This document shows positions 1-13,431 of a stretch of DNA of 64,000 bases, one piece after another. Location: NCBI RefSeq assembly GCF_023856365.1, contig NC_064535.1, positions 9,630,363 through 9,694,362 of the forward strand, read 5' to 3'. Every line of letters starts with the position of its first letter. The stretch's first letter is position 1. The notes below the pieces were generated by a model. The model had not been told where the DNA came from. It was given only the letters and a program-made list of their open reading frames with translations, and ran no database searches. Position numbers and translations under genes: made by a program. Source of the stretch: Brienomyrus brachyistius. Taxonomy: Eukaryota > Chordata > Actinopteri > Osteoglossiformes > Mormyridae.

Positions 1-178
1 ATTATAGATGAGAGCTCCATAAGACTGTCATAATGCATAATAAACATGTCCATAATGTGTTAGCCCTTTTTATAAATATTTATAGCCATGTTTATAATGC
101 TTTATGAATGATTTATTATAATAATATATATAATGTGTTTATAAATAACTATAAACATGGTCTTAAGTAAAGTGTTAC
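1..178. mobile_element. Inverted-repeat element (MITE-like), 3' part
   Basis: This AT-rich segment is a second copy of the element at 59865-60155: both contain ATTATAGATGAGAGCT, CATAATGTGTTA and CCATGTTTATAATGCTTTATGAATG in the same order. It ends in AAAGTGTTACT, the inverse of the GGTAACACTT start of the other copy. The left part lies outside the window. No coding capacity. Confidence 0.6.
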
Positions 179-203
179 TTAAGTTTGTGAATTGCATAAC
201 AGT

Positions 204-307
<104 letters not shown>

Positions 308-339
308 ACATGGATGGATGGATGCACAAAGTTCCTTAG

Positions 340-3300
340 CTAGAAACATTTTAAGTTAATTCCTATCTCCTCTTTATATAACTCTTTATCCACATTCACG
401 CTATATATAATGCCAGGGCATTGGTACAGCGACAGAATCACTCAGATTGTTACACATCATAGGGACACTGAGCACCAATGTAACTGAACTATCTGTTAGG
501 CTGCATAAATACGTAAAGTCCCCATGTGGACTGACTGCTATGTGGAACAAAGCTGAATATGTGCTCAGTGGGTGCTGCTCTAGCAGTGCCAGGCTTAGGG
601 GACGGAATCACACCCCTGTTCTCTTTCTAGAAGGTTCCCTGCAGGTACTCCTGGTTCTTTCCACTGTCCAAGGAGAAGCAATTTGGCAAATTGGTGTCTC
701 TAAATCTGTATGTGTATATGTACATGGTTAGAGCAGCAAGAGTGATCTCACACCCTGCGTGTGTGTATATAAACACACAACTCTTTGTGGTTATTCTACA
801 AATAAAATAAAATTGTATAAATAAAACTGTGTGTGAATGTGTGTTTGTTTCCTCGTGTGTCTCTGAGTTTCATTTTTAGTTAAATGACGTTAAATTGATC
901 TGTATTGAACACGATTATTAGTGGGTTACCTGGGCAGCTATCAGGCTGGGAAAATTAATGCTTTAAACAAAGCATTTGGCTGTGTTTGATTAATCCTTTG
1001 GTTTTCAGAAATAAATAAAGTACCTAAATGTATAGCTGTCTCCATTCGAAAAATGCAAGCTCTTACTTCTTTAATTGTTATAAAAAAATCAAGAAATAGG
1101 TCTATTTACTGTATGTCTAAATGCACATTAAGATAACACAGCTCACAGATGCCACTTATTTTCCTGATTTTCCACATTGACCAACTCATCTCTATAATAG
1201 ACTACATATTCATCTATATATCTATATAGATGTATATATCTAAGCAAAGTCACCTGCTTCTAGCCCCTTACATAAACCCGTCTGACACATCAAGAGTGAA
1301 TAAGAATTAAAATGACAGCATGTTTATATTTTAAATGTTTGATAGTCCCAACCTGGAAACATTTTTCTTATTAACAGCTTTGGATAGGGTAATGAAGATA
1401 TATTCAGTAATTAATGCAATTAATTGTCTTTCGAATTGCACTCCCAGTGTCTGTGAGCACTTGAAAATTATCACAGAATAAAATATCCATTATTTACCAA
1501 TTTAATCATTGGGCTCACATTCCTCACTACCCTGTTCTTAATTTTTCATGCTTATTGTGCTTTTAAGATTAAAACAAGTAGACTTTCGCAAGAGTGCACC
1601 GGTAAAACTTATTCATGGTTACTCAGGAAAGGTTTGAAGGAAAGGTTGCGTACTGCAATGGAGGCAATCTTTAAAAAGGTTTGGTTTACAGTATCTTGCA
1701 GTTTTATGTTTTTTATGTCCTTCTGTCAGATTTTTTCTCTTTTATAAACATTTTAAGTGGCCTTTAAGTTATATGTTCAGGTAAAGCTTTGTGTTTTAAA
1801 TGTATGACTTTCGTTTGAACAAGCCTGCAACATACAGAGCATGTTGATCATTCACGTTCTTTATCCACGTATCTACTCCAGAACAAAAGGGTCTGTACGT
1901 TTATTTGTGTATTTCTGAGAGAGTATTAGGATGTCAGTTGCATCACACCCTTTCCTGTCTTCTATCTAAATAAAGGTCGGAAAAAAGTGCAAGAAACACC
2001 TGCGACTCCTTTTACAAATTCCTACAATACACCTTCTTGGTAATAGGACTCACTTGAGAAAATGAATTGCATGCTGTTTAACAAAGCTTCTGAATGAACC
2101 TGGATAGAGCCATCTCTTCACGAATGATAGCGATACATGTCTTCATTTTGCTGGTGTGATAAAAAAAAATAATAAAACTGACCTTATAGGCAATTTCGAA
2201 ATAATCAGTTCTTTCATTGATACAACTACCTCTGCATTTCAAGCTGATAAACCGCATTCTTTATGCTGTGGTACAAACATACTTCTTCATTTTCCTTCAT
2301 TCTTTCATTTTCTTTTTGTGTGGATATGCTATACTCAACACCACTAACTATATTTTGGTACTTGCAATAAAAGAAGGAGTTTTATAGGAGACGATTTTAC
2401 CTTCTACATTTTTGGAGGGATTAAAACATGCACTTCAAAATCCCATGCGAGATGCGCCTGAAGTATTTTCAAACTTGGTTGTGGTTCATTCACCTTTGAA
2501 ATATACCAAAGCTTTCTAATTGAAACTCCTTTCCCATTACCAAAAGTGTACTGGTACAGGCCTTCATTGACATATTTTTAAAAATGGAACTAGCATTTTC
2601 CAAGCCTATCCTTCAAACATGCAGTGGATTTGACCATGCATTTCATTCATTCTTCTTCATGTTAAGTTTAAGGTTAAATGTTAGACTAAAGGCTACATTA
2701 GCAGTTCTCCATCAAGGTCTCCAACCAACAAACATCTTACTCAATCCCTATTCAGTGGTGCTAGCCCACGTAACTCCAAGAAGATGTACGTCTCTACGTC
2801 ACTCAGTAATTATTTACTCTATTATCCTCTGATTGACTGACAACACTTCCTCATTTTTATATAAGCCTTAGAGTTAGTAATTTCAATCCTGTAGCAAAAT
2901 AGAGAAAGAATAAAATGATATTTAATGTTACCATCTGCTTGGCTAGTTCACCAAATAATTAAGTGGAAAGGTCCACCTTGTGCCGCTATCTCTTTTGTAA
3001 CTCATCGTGTGTGGTTAGACTGTAGCTGACTAGAAGTCTGATGACTGACTAGTATTTTTTAAGAATATAGCACGATTTTTATTCTAGGTGTCAATGCATG
3101 TGTTCTAAAATGGGATCCTTTTGTTCTATGCTAAGACGTCTGAAGGAATCTCATAGGCATCCATAGCCATTTCCAGACGAGTGTTCTGTTACATGACCTG
3201 CATGTCTGCGTAAACTAATTAAGTATTCATCAAGCCCACGACTGATTGGATGATGTATGCTAGTAGCGGGGGGGAAAAAATGTGAAGAGCTAGAAAGCTC

Positions 3301-3900
3301 ACAGAGCTGGTAGAAAACTTCATTCACTGCCATTTATCAGTGCAAGGTTATTGTGTTCAACTCATAAAGTAGACGACCTCATCAAAGGCTTCATAGGTAG
3401 ATTCAAGATATCCATCAACAATTTTCCTTGGTCTTCAAATATATGAGTGATGTTCAGGAGGGGAGGGGGTGCCACCTGACCTCCCTGTCTATCTGTGGTC
3501 TAGTGCTTTAGTGAACTACAGCGGACAAAGGGGCCCTTTGTCATTTGTGGTGGTGGCAGCCACTGGGATGTTGAGTAAGGAAAAGCAGGAGGAAATCAGG
3601 ACAGGACAAGCCATGACATGGTAGAAAGGTAAATCAAGCCTTTGTAGGTATTAAACTGGAGACTGGCAAACAGTGGGCTGACTTGAAAGTTGATCAATGG
3701 GGTTTTCTATGGGATCACAGAGTTTAGCCGTACAGGATATTGCAGAGGAAACTGTCATTTCCCGGCCAAATCACCTACTAGTTTCATCTTGTATTACCCT
3801 CTTATCTAATTAGAATATGTTAATTGTGTGTGTGTTTCTGTGTGTGAGTCTGGGAGAATAAGTGTGTATGGCATGTACAGGTTTGAGATATGAGATAACA
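340..3900. other. Gene-free AT-rich interval
   Basis: I see no exon, RNA gene or clear mobile element. Open frames are short, lack any recognisable domain and are not flanked by convincing splice sites. A self-complementary ATCTATATATCTATATAGAT stretch lies near 1212-1231. Confidence 0.5.
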
Positions 3901-3910
3901 TATTTTAATG

Positions 3911-4245
3911 CTGGGTAGCATAGCAGTGTAGTGGTTAGCTGTTGTCTCACTCTTCTGGGGCCAATATTTGAGTCTCCACCATGGTTCCATATGTATGTAG
4001 TTTGCTTGTTCTCCCCATGTCATCATGGAATTTCCTCTGGGTAGTCGGATTACCCCCCGACACTCCATGAACGTGCTAAGATGAATTGGAGTTGCCCGTA
4101 GGCGTGACTGTAGGTCCATGCCCTGTGAAGGGTTGGCACCACATCCTGGGTCGTTCCCTGCCTTGCATTCATAGCTTCTAGGATTGTCTCTGAACCCCCC
4201 ACGACCCTCAATAGCACAAGTGGCTACAGAAGGTGAATGGATGGA
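3911..4245 (+). mobile_element. tRNA-derived SINE, full-length but diverged
   Basis: The head resembles a tRNA promoter: GCAGTGTAGTGGTTAGCTGT (A-box region) is followed by an ATTTGAGTCTCC B-box-like word. The body (TTGCTTGTTCTCCCCATG, TTTCCTCTGGGTA, TGCCCTGTGAAGGGTTGG, CCTGGGTCGTTCCCTGCC) and the GGATGGAT tail follow. The same family appears inverted at 5752-5880 and 13432-14868. Confidence 0.7.
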
Positions 4246-4249
4246 TATA

Positions 4250-4625
4250 TTTTAAAGATGTCATACACAATGCATCATATAGAAAACCATTATAGACTCC
4301 AGGCAATTGCATTTGAAGTGCACGAAGTAAAAAGTGAACGTTGAAAGTCTGAGGACAAAGACAAAGATAACACTATTGTATGCAGAGAATGTGATTCATT
4401 ATTATTATTTACAGTACAGTATTTACTTCAAATCAGCTTCTGTTAAGAGAGGTTTACGACTTTATACTGCTGCTCTTCTCACTAACTACATTATGAAACA
4501 ATTTAGGTTGCACTTTTGTTAGAAAACACAATAACTAACGCTCCCCGAGGACTCGGGAGGGAATCTTTACTATTATATACCGCATTGGTAAGATAAGCCC
4601 ATATTTCAATCAAAACTTAGAACAC

Positions 4626-4656
<31 letters not shown>

Positions 4657-5750
4657 AACACTGCCATCAAGTTTGTGAAAGTAATTTGAACACACATCAG
4701 AATGTAATATACATACAAGCATGTCTTATATTATAAGAAATACTATGTATCTCCTCTTATGTGTCTTTCCCCTTTTTCTTGAAGTAAGAGTACTTTCACT
4801 GAAAGCCCATGAAAGCTTCAGCATTATTACAGTACAAATCCCCTGTACTTCTTTGCTGGTCTAAGGTCTGTGAAACCGTTGTTGGGCCATTAAATTCTTT
4901 TTGAGACACACTATCATTGAAATTAAAGAGCAGAAAATGCTCTATGGCGATGCCCTTTCTTCAGTGCTACATTTTTCTAATGTCAATCACAAGTATATTA
5001 ATACTTTGGACTTGTGTTCTGTATCGATCCCATTATTGTGAAGCTTCAAAGACTACAATGACAAGACCTGGCCATTAGTGGGTTCTGTTGCCACTATTAA
5101 TGTTTCAGAATGTTTTTTTCATGACAATGAAAGTCCATTTGGACTTTTATTTTCAAAGACCAGAAAGATAATATCTTTGTACTGCTGTGTTTAAATAGAT
5201 TTTTAGTAAAAACCAATTACTTGTTTAAAAGTAATACACAAGAACCAAATTCAATTAGCTTAACTCCGATCATATTAGTACAATATTTGGATTGGAATTT
5301 TGTAAATGTTCATTCTGTGGAGTTTTTACAAAGACTGGTTCTTTACTAAGCTTTTTGTCCGACCAAAAGTAATCCATTTTGCTCCCTTTTCGGTCCTTTT
5401 TGTACACCTATAATCACATAAGCACCATGATGATCAGTTCGCAAACGTTAACTAAGAGAAGCTCACTGGCTCAGCTCTCAGCGTACATAAGGCGGATTCA
5501 ACCACCTAGTTTCACTCCATAATGTCAGATAATTATGCATCTTAGTTTTGTAGTTTGGAGGGAAATAGACCCTCACCTTCCACACTTTGGTTGGCGTTGA
5601 GAGGATTTTGTAGAATAATGGTGTTTCACCTGCATGTGTGTATGCGTGTGTGTGTGTTGGGTGAGCTATGTGGCTACAAAGTTTGACAGAATGTAGCAAT
5701 GAATACATAGTAACTGCTAAAAATACATGCTGAAGAGACATCCCTATAAA
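4250..5750. other. Gene-free interval
   Basis: AT-rich sequence with a CA-rich microsatellite at 4620-4660 (ACACACATACACATACAC). No exon or conserved-looking block was recognised. Confidence 0.5.
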
Positions 5751-5751
5751 A

Positions 5752-5880
5752 CATCCATCCATCCATCCATTTTCCAAACCGCTTATCCTATCAGGTCGCG
5801 GGGGGTCCGGAGCCTATCCCGGAAGCAATGGGCACGAGGCAAGGAACAACCCAGGATGGGGGGCCAGCCCATCGCAGATC
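5752..5880 (-). mobile_element. SINE 3' fragment
   Basis: An ATCCATCCATCC tail is followed by CCAAACCGCTTATCCTATC, GGGTCCGGAGCCTATCCCGG and AACAACCCAGGATGGGGGG, the 3' half of the SINE family seen at 13432-14868, in minus orientation. It breaks off at CATCGCAG. The short direct repeat TCCCTATAAAAC flanks it (about 5740 and 5880), which looks like a target-site duplication. Confidence 0.7.
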
Positions 5881-5889
5881 CCTATAAAA

Positions 5890-8205
5890 CAAACCGCATT
5901 TAGCTTTTCTATTTTTGACATGAAGATAGAATTTCGTGCTTTTTGATGATTTTCTACTTGTATTTTAGGATAATTCATTAGGAACCATGTTATTATCTTA
6001 GGCTTAATTACAATCCGTACATGCAGAGGAAATATCTTCCAGAACCAGTAAGAGATCCAGGGCTTCATTACAGTGTATCCAGAACTGAAGGAACAGACCG
6101 TGTAATGGGGAAGACATTTTTCACATATTTCCGAAAAGCCCAGAGTACTTTGTTTCTCTAATTCTGATGTTTTCGAAATCTATGAAGAGTAAAATTACTG
6201 TGATCTGAAAATTCTTTATGTTCTAATATTAGCATTACTATGTACTATCTACTACCTACTGTTTTCAGGTCGCAATAATCTTGATTAAGTTGTTCTAGAA
6301 CAATCACCTCTTTCGTTTCTGAGTATTATTAAACAGAGAAGATCCATATGTAAAAAAGGTAACAAACGCTCCTTCTGTGTCAGTGATGATTTGCCCCTGA
6401 TTTTCGTGTTTTTATACTGAAGTCTGAGTAACGGGTATAATTTAAATAGCCACTGAGACTGTTACCATCAAAAAGAAAATGCAACACAGCTGCGACTCCT
6501 TTTAAGGTAGTTAAAATGTATCAATAAAAATAATACATTTATTACACAAGCGCAAAAGGCATTTTTTTTAGAACTCCACATGATATAATGACGATGATAC
6601 AAATCATCATAATATCAATTTAGCCCTGACGTCTTGCCATCAGCATGGTAAGTACTGGCTGCAGTAAATACACACAATTATAATTGTCATTTCCTAGCAA
6701 ACCATGTGATATGACCGCATACATTAATATTCTTGGGCCTGGTGTCCCTAATGTAGTTTGTAGTCTTTCCGTACAAAAGGAACTGACATTTCGCAGCAGT
6801 CATGAATGAACAAGCATAGCAGGAAAAAGGATAGTTTTTCTAGTACACAGTTGCTTGTACTTATACTGATAGCTATTTATGTGATATACAGTGACATTGG
6901 ATTGCCAGCCGCTCACTATCCCCCATTTTCAATCATTCCGAAACAGGAATTCAAAGTAATCTTCTTTAAGTCGTCTTGACTGTAAGCCATCATTTTTATT
7001 AATGCTGCTAGCTCAATAAGTATGAATGAATTCCCAGAACTCCGATATGTGCTTCCGGTGACTGACTTGGGCAAAGTCACATAAAAACTAGAGTGGATCC
7101 AATATCCACTATTGGTATCAAGCCGATACCTGCAAAAAATGCTTGATTGGATATCAGGAGTGGAGGAGTAAGACAACAGTCCAAATTTACACCAGAAATA
7201 GCATTAAAAATTGTGAAAGTGCTTGTAGCCTTAGTGTGGCAATAAGCAAGATATCAATATATGTTTTGCTCCATAAACAGTCAGCTATCCTTCCACTGTC
7301 GTCTTAAACAGTATTAAATAGGGTAGCGGGATTCTGGGTAAAACATGAATTTCAACTTTTGAATTTTAGAATGGAGGCTGTGATGCCCAACCCCACATCC
7401 AACCATATTTCTTTCCACAACCTAACACTCGTTTTTTTTACTGTCTTCTTCCCCTTGTTCTGACACCAAAATGAATTTTTCTTTTGTTTGTGTTCCTCCA
7501 AACTGCATTTGCTGAAGCCCTCGAATTTCCCATCTCCTGATTCCAGAAGTTTCTGCTCTTTCTTCTCATCCCTGTGTCACATAATTCTGTAAACTGCTCC
7601 ATTCAGTCTGACAGCATTCTTTGCCGAGAAGTATTGAGTATTAATGTGAGCATGAAAACATGCGAAGGATTTTACTTGCATGTTTTAACTTTAGGTTATT
7701 ATAAGCTGCTCATACCTGGTAAGTAATAACAAATGTGCATTTCAAGTACAAACCAAAGTCACTTAATTAAGGCTAATCATTTTGCTGAATGACACAAGAC
7801 TCCTGAATTACACATTCTACAATGAAAACAAAAATCAACTACTGCTTACCATATACTAATCAGTTAAATCTGTGTTACAATAAAATGTTTTATACCATAC
7901 ATATCCTGAATCAGTCAGCAAGATAACTAATTAAGAAATAGATCTTTCTTACAATCAGACAATCCTTTGACAGACATATTCATTAAAAATGTATTGTAAC
8001 CAAAGGTTAATTCTAGTTACAACGAGAAGGTACTATTGAAATACATTTCACAATGACGCAGCTAAATTTTACCCAGTAACAAATGCAGAATTCTGTAAAA
8101 ATGTAATAATTTCCAGTCCATTTCACATCTTTACCCAGGAACTTAGAGCTGGTATGAAATAAATAGATAATAAAAACATATATACATGCACACGTAGCCT
8201 GATAG
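5890..8205. other. Gene-free interval
   Basis: AT-rich single-copy DNA. Short open frames only, none with recognisable protein features. Confidence 0.5.
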
Positions 8206-8221
8206 ATAGATGGACTGACTG

Positions 8222-8338
<117 letters not shown>

Positions 8339-8344
8339 GCATTT

Positions 8345-9690
8345 TCTAATCCAAGTTGTGCATGATTTCTTTAAAAGGCTTTTTTTATCTCTGCTATCTT
8401 GTTTTATGTAAAGGGAGTAGTCAAATGCAGTAAATGGCTTTCTTGTATGAAGCCATATCTCGGGATGATTAAAGGTAGTTGTTTGAAATTTTTCCTTAAA
8501 AAAGAAAAGAGAAAAAAGCAATATAGATAATACTGCTTTAAAAAAGAAGAGGAGCCAGAAGAGGAGGATGGAGTAAAGGAGTCTCAGAGAATGGACAGTA
8601 CTCAAAGCTCTATTAAAAGCAGCGTGCTTGTTAAAACCTGTAAAAAGACAGGAAATCATCGAGTGAAATGAAGCTTCTTTGCCAATAATTGAATAGAAAC
8701 TGCACACCTTCAAGTTCTTTGTACTTCTCGGAACCAGTTGTTCCATCTCTGGCTATTGAGCAGAGGGTACATTAGTGATCAGCCATGAGAGAAAAGCGAG
8801 CGAGACGTTTACAAAACTCGAGAAAAGCTCATTCTGTGCCTGTTGTTGGCGAAGTCTTTTCACTGCTTTATTCCCCAACTGCTGGGGCAGTTTTAAATGA
8901 CTCTATCGCAACCTTTTCACTAAAACATTAATTTCTCTTTCTTTCCTTTGGTTCAGCAGTGAGAAATTAATCAAGGCTGTATTTGGTAAAGTTCCGCACC
9001 ATTTGAAATGCACTGTACCATTTTACCTGGTCTGGATGCCAACTTGCTTTTCTCTGCATGGGATTGGCTATAATTTTGCTGCAGTGAGCTGTAGGTTCGC
9101 CATACCCAATCCTTGTCTTATAGACAATGTTACTCCTTCTGGATAAATTATACTGGAATTAGCATTACCAATGGCACTCAATTGTCAATGAAAGTCTTTG
9201 GATTATGTATCACGTGCATTTCGATATTACGATGTAAGAGCTTTGTGGCTCAGTCAAGAGCCCGGCTATCATGCTCTATGTGCTGTTTTTCAGGTTACTT
9301 ATTGCATCGTGTTTGGTTAATATATCAAAAATCTTAGACAAGCAAGACAAGTTTCAAGTCACTCAAGATGTTGCCACAAGCAGTGTGTTAATAAGATTTT
9401 CATTTGAACTGCTGCCACACATCCCGTATTTAGTATTGTATTAAGTATAGTAAAATTTAATGGTTTGGGCTTTTGCTTAATGTTAATGTCAACGATGACA
9501 AAGTTACAGCGGAGGTGGGAGCTGAGGATGATGGGAGGGGTTGGTGTAGCTGGGCTTTCCCCCCCCCCCCTGTCATCCACGCAAGAAAACATGATTCTGA
9601 CAGCTATTTGCAAGGTTAATGCGGTAGAAAACAACATCCATCTTTCAAACAGTTTCATTAGCCCCATCCCTCTGACCTCACCACATAATG
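8345..9690. other. Gene-free interval
   Basis: No exon recognised. Contains a C10 run near 9560. Overlapping plus- and minus-strand open frames at about 9465-9709 carry no family signature. Confidence 0.45.
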
Positions 9691-9719
9691 TTGTCAAAAT
9701 GTGACACACATCAGACTAT

Positions 9720-10090
9720 CGGGAGTGTGGAAATCAATAAATATGCAATGTCGCTGCGCAGAGTGCTCCTGGCATGACTGCGAATAAAATGCCATCCAGC
9801 GCGCCGCCGAGCTGCTGTCATTCGTCACCAATCTTTTAATAAATGGACAGGCTAAAGGCGAGAGCTATCAATAATAATAATAGAACGTATGGGTAATGAT
9901 GAATTAGACCGCGGCTTTTATCGGCCAGGGTTTGATGCATTGCTGTTCTAAGCGAACGGGCCCTAGACAAACACGCTGAATCTGGGGATTACATTAGTTA
10001 AACAAATCCATCGCTGAATCAATACGCTACCGCAGTTGTAACGGGTTTCCATTCCATGGCGCAATCGGTAATTTTACAGTTGCCAGGAAC
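9720..10090. promoter_or_regulatory. Enhancer-like single-copy block in the desert
   Basis: This stretch differs from its AT-rich flanks. It has mixed base composition, no repeats, and many words typical of developmental elements (GGCTTTTATCGG, CTTTTAATAAATGG, GGGTAATGATGAATTAG, GATTACATTAGTTAAAC). It lies about 23 kb downstream of HMX2. Conservation cannot be tested here. Confidence 0.35.
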
Positions 10091-10099
10091 AAGAAGAAA

Positions 10100-13000
10100 A
10101 ACATAAAATGACGGTGAGGTGATTTTGAAAAAGTTGCCCAGCTTTAGCCTATATTAATTATTATTTAATGATGTACAGGGTATTTTGTAGATATGTAACA
10201 TTACACCCAGATATACATATATCATATATATCATACATATACATATATATATACATAATGCTGTAAATGTAAAAATATATACATGTATGTGTAAGTTAAT
10301 GTCTGGGTTACATTCTGTCCAATTACGTGACTTGGACACTATGCGGACATCGTGTATGTATGTATGTATGTATGTATGTATGTATACAACGCTAAACAGT
10401 ATACTGGACCTATAGTGTATCCGTGCTGCCTAAACAGCCAAGATACTATTTACACTAGTACAGTATTGTAGTATTGTATACTGCACTGTAATAAAACTGA
10501 TAAATAATACACGCACACTGCAAAAGCACTCCAAAACAGCAAGAGTACACATTAAAATAACGATAAAGAGTACAGTAAAGTCAATTCAGAAATGCTTAAC
10601 ATTTTTTTTACGCTATGCATATCAGTTATATATGTACTGTACCATTATGGTGCTGGAAGTGCTACCACTTTGTTTACGCTATCTAGATATGGTGCCCTAC
10701 AGCTGCTTATGTTTGCAGTGTCTGTTAGCAAATTTTTGTTTTTCAGGGTTGTTTGGTGAAGCTCATTAATATTCATGAGAAAAGCTACCTGATTCGCTAA
10801 TGGAGTCTGCCTACAGCATTCACTGGCCATTCAGGTAGCACTTCTTTCATGAATATATATGAGTTCTCCCATACCACCCAGTATAATGAAAACTCACGTC
10901 CTGATAGCCGATCAGGATTTTCAACTCTAGTATGACCATCTATGTCATCGGACGTATATGCAGTCGAACATGTTATGTAAGGACATTAAGCAAAGCATAA
11001 CTGTAGTTGAATATGCACGCGTTCACTCATGATTGCTTTTTCAAAAGTAGTTTTTCAATAGAAGCTGTAGTCTGGAGAAATTAAGTAGGAGTATAGATGC
11101 TATATCTATGAGGTCATTCGAAACCCTAAATTAGATTCAGAAATCATTTATGCAATGTGTGAAGGGAATGCAGCCTTTTGAAACAGAATTAAATGACTCA
11201 AGAAGATTACATTAAGTTGACATAAAATGTCTTTTGTGTACTGATGTTAATTCTTTGCAAATTGGAGTCGGGGTTGTATAACAGTCGAAAAAATATTGAG
11301 GTAACACTGCGAGCTGGAAAGCGGATGTATGCAGCTAATACATCTGAAAAGGAGGCCATCCACTAATTATCGTGATGTGATGTTTCCCAGATCCTGTTTC
11401 TCAGAGTCATCAGCTTTTCTTTCTAATGTCTAGATGGCCTCGTCTCTACACTCCGTGGTGCACTGATAAATTAAATTTAAAGTTAAGCACACTGATCTAC
11501 CACATTAAAGACAAGTGCCAGAATGACTACATTAGATAAAAAGGAGAAGAAGGTACTGTCAGACTTTCACTTTATAATTTGGCCAATACCCGAATTAAAG
11601 AGCTGCGTGACACCATTCTGAATAACCAGAGTGCTAATCTCACTATAATGTCAACTACTTATAAAGAATATTCAAATAATTCCTTTCAAATAGCGGCACA
11701 CAATGAGCATCATTTCAATGGAAGGACATTTGAAAGTGGGTGAATCGATGTAATGCAGATATAAAACTGCTAAAAGCCATATTTTGAGGTGTTCAGAGAC
11801 CAACTAATGGCTTCTTTATCATATAGACGCTGTCTAGTTCATTGGTCTAAAGCATTATTTTCCAGCGTCTGTCGCAAATGATTGCACCGTATGATAATGA
11901 ACAATACCGTAAACATGTATTAATGAGTCATGTCCTAAATGAAAGGAAGTGACATATAAATAATACATCAAATGAGATAAAACATAAAGTGTTTAAAAAT
12001 TAGCCAGAGAATGAAGCAACAAAAATGGAAAATGGAAAAAAAAAAAAAAAAAAGTCTTGAAAGCTCGAATGCTCTCAGTGTGAATCCCCTCTTGAATTGT
12101 TGCATTTTGGGAGATAAATGGAATTGTACATTAATGTGTGAATGTGTCTGACTTGGGGAGATGCACTTTTTTAAACAGAAGACCATTCAGCTCTGAAGCG
12201 AGAGCATTGCTGTGCTTTCAGCGAAAAAGGCCTCTTCTGTACCTCTTGATCAATCTCTGACCTTTAAGTACATCACCATCTCATAAATAGAAGGTGTCCT
12301 AACAGAGACTTCAAAAGGAAACAGGGGTCTTGATAATTCAAAAATGGAACTACGTGGAGTGGCTCCGGTGGGGAGTTTATAAAAGTGGCCTTTTTTCTCA
12401 GCGTACCTTCTGTCTGCTGCACAACAGCCAGTTAGGGTAATAGCTGAGGAAAAAGCATAATTAGGGGTAATCATTGACTGGGAAAGAGCTAGTGATCATT
12501 ACTGTATAACAGATTGGACTGCTCCCTGTTGAAAACACGGTGACTGGCTCGGGTGTAGGCAGCAGGTAAGCACTGGGAAATTATCCTGTAACCTTAAACC
12601 TCAACAATCACACCCCCCCTCCCTTTTCTCCTGTCCTCCTCCTTGTAACTGACATGAAGGAAACAACTGAGTAAAACTCAGCGTTCTATGTAATAAGGAA
12701 ATGCCCTGTTCATCGTCACACTACAATTGTAATGTATTTCGTAGGAGATGCAACCAATTATAACAGTTGTCTTACTGTCTGTCACCAGTGCTTTCCGTAC
12801 TTCTGCCTTTGGTTTAGGGTCTTGTTAGGGTTAAGTGAAACATTAAAGAAAAGTATCTCATTATACGTTAATATTTTATGAATGCTTATTTGATTAAAAA
12901 TGTATTTATGGTAACTTAAATATAAACCACCTAAAATCAAGCATCACACAAACAGTTCTACATTGCAATGCTGTGCATTCGTTTAAGAGGGTTTGTTAAA

Positions 13001-13430
13001 ACTAATCTTTTATAATCCAAAATAATTGCAAAAAATTATGAGAGACGCTGCACTTACATTATCGATTTTTTGCTAAAATCCTTTTTTCAGTAAACAGTCC
13101 CAAACCACATTCATTAAATAGAAGTGCTTCAAGCTCTGCTGGGAAATTCAATTTTACCATTACCATGAATTACACTGATTATCAGTCATTATTTCTCTTG
13201 GCCAAACAGTGAATTTCAGTCTCTCGTTGTTGTCACTAAGCACAGAAGAATGTCTCCATATATTTTTTTGTCCACATGCGCAGTGGGTCACTCCTTGGTC
13301 GTCCTTATAAGCATCTCCCCCAGTAACGTAGGGTGGGGTGGTGTTACATTAACGTGACATAATTGATAGAGCAGATTTCTGACATGCTACACTAAAAGTT
13401 TATGGAGATTGATTACATTCTGATTTTAAC
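10100..13430. other. Gene-free interval
   Basis: Includes AT dinucleotide-rich DNA near 10210-10280, a (TGTA)n array at 10352-10386 and an A run at 12036-12053. No exon was recognised. Confidence 0.5.
10352..10386. repeat. (TGTA)n microsatellite
   Basis: Eight or so perfect tetranucleotide units. Confidence 0.9.
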
Positions 13431-13431
13431 A

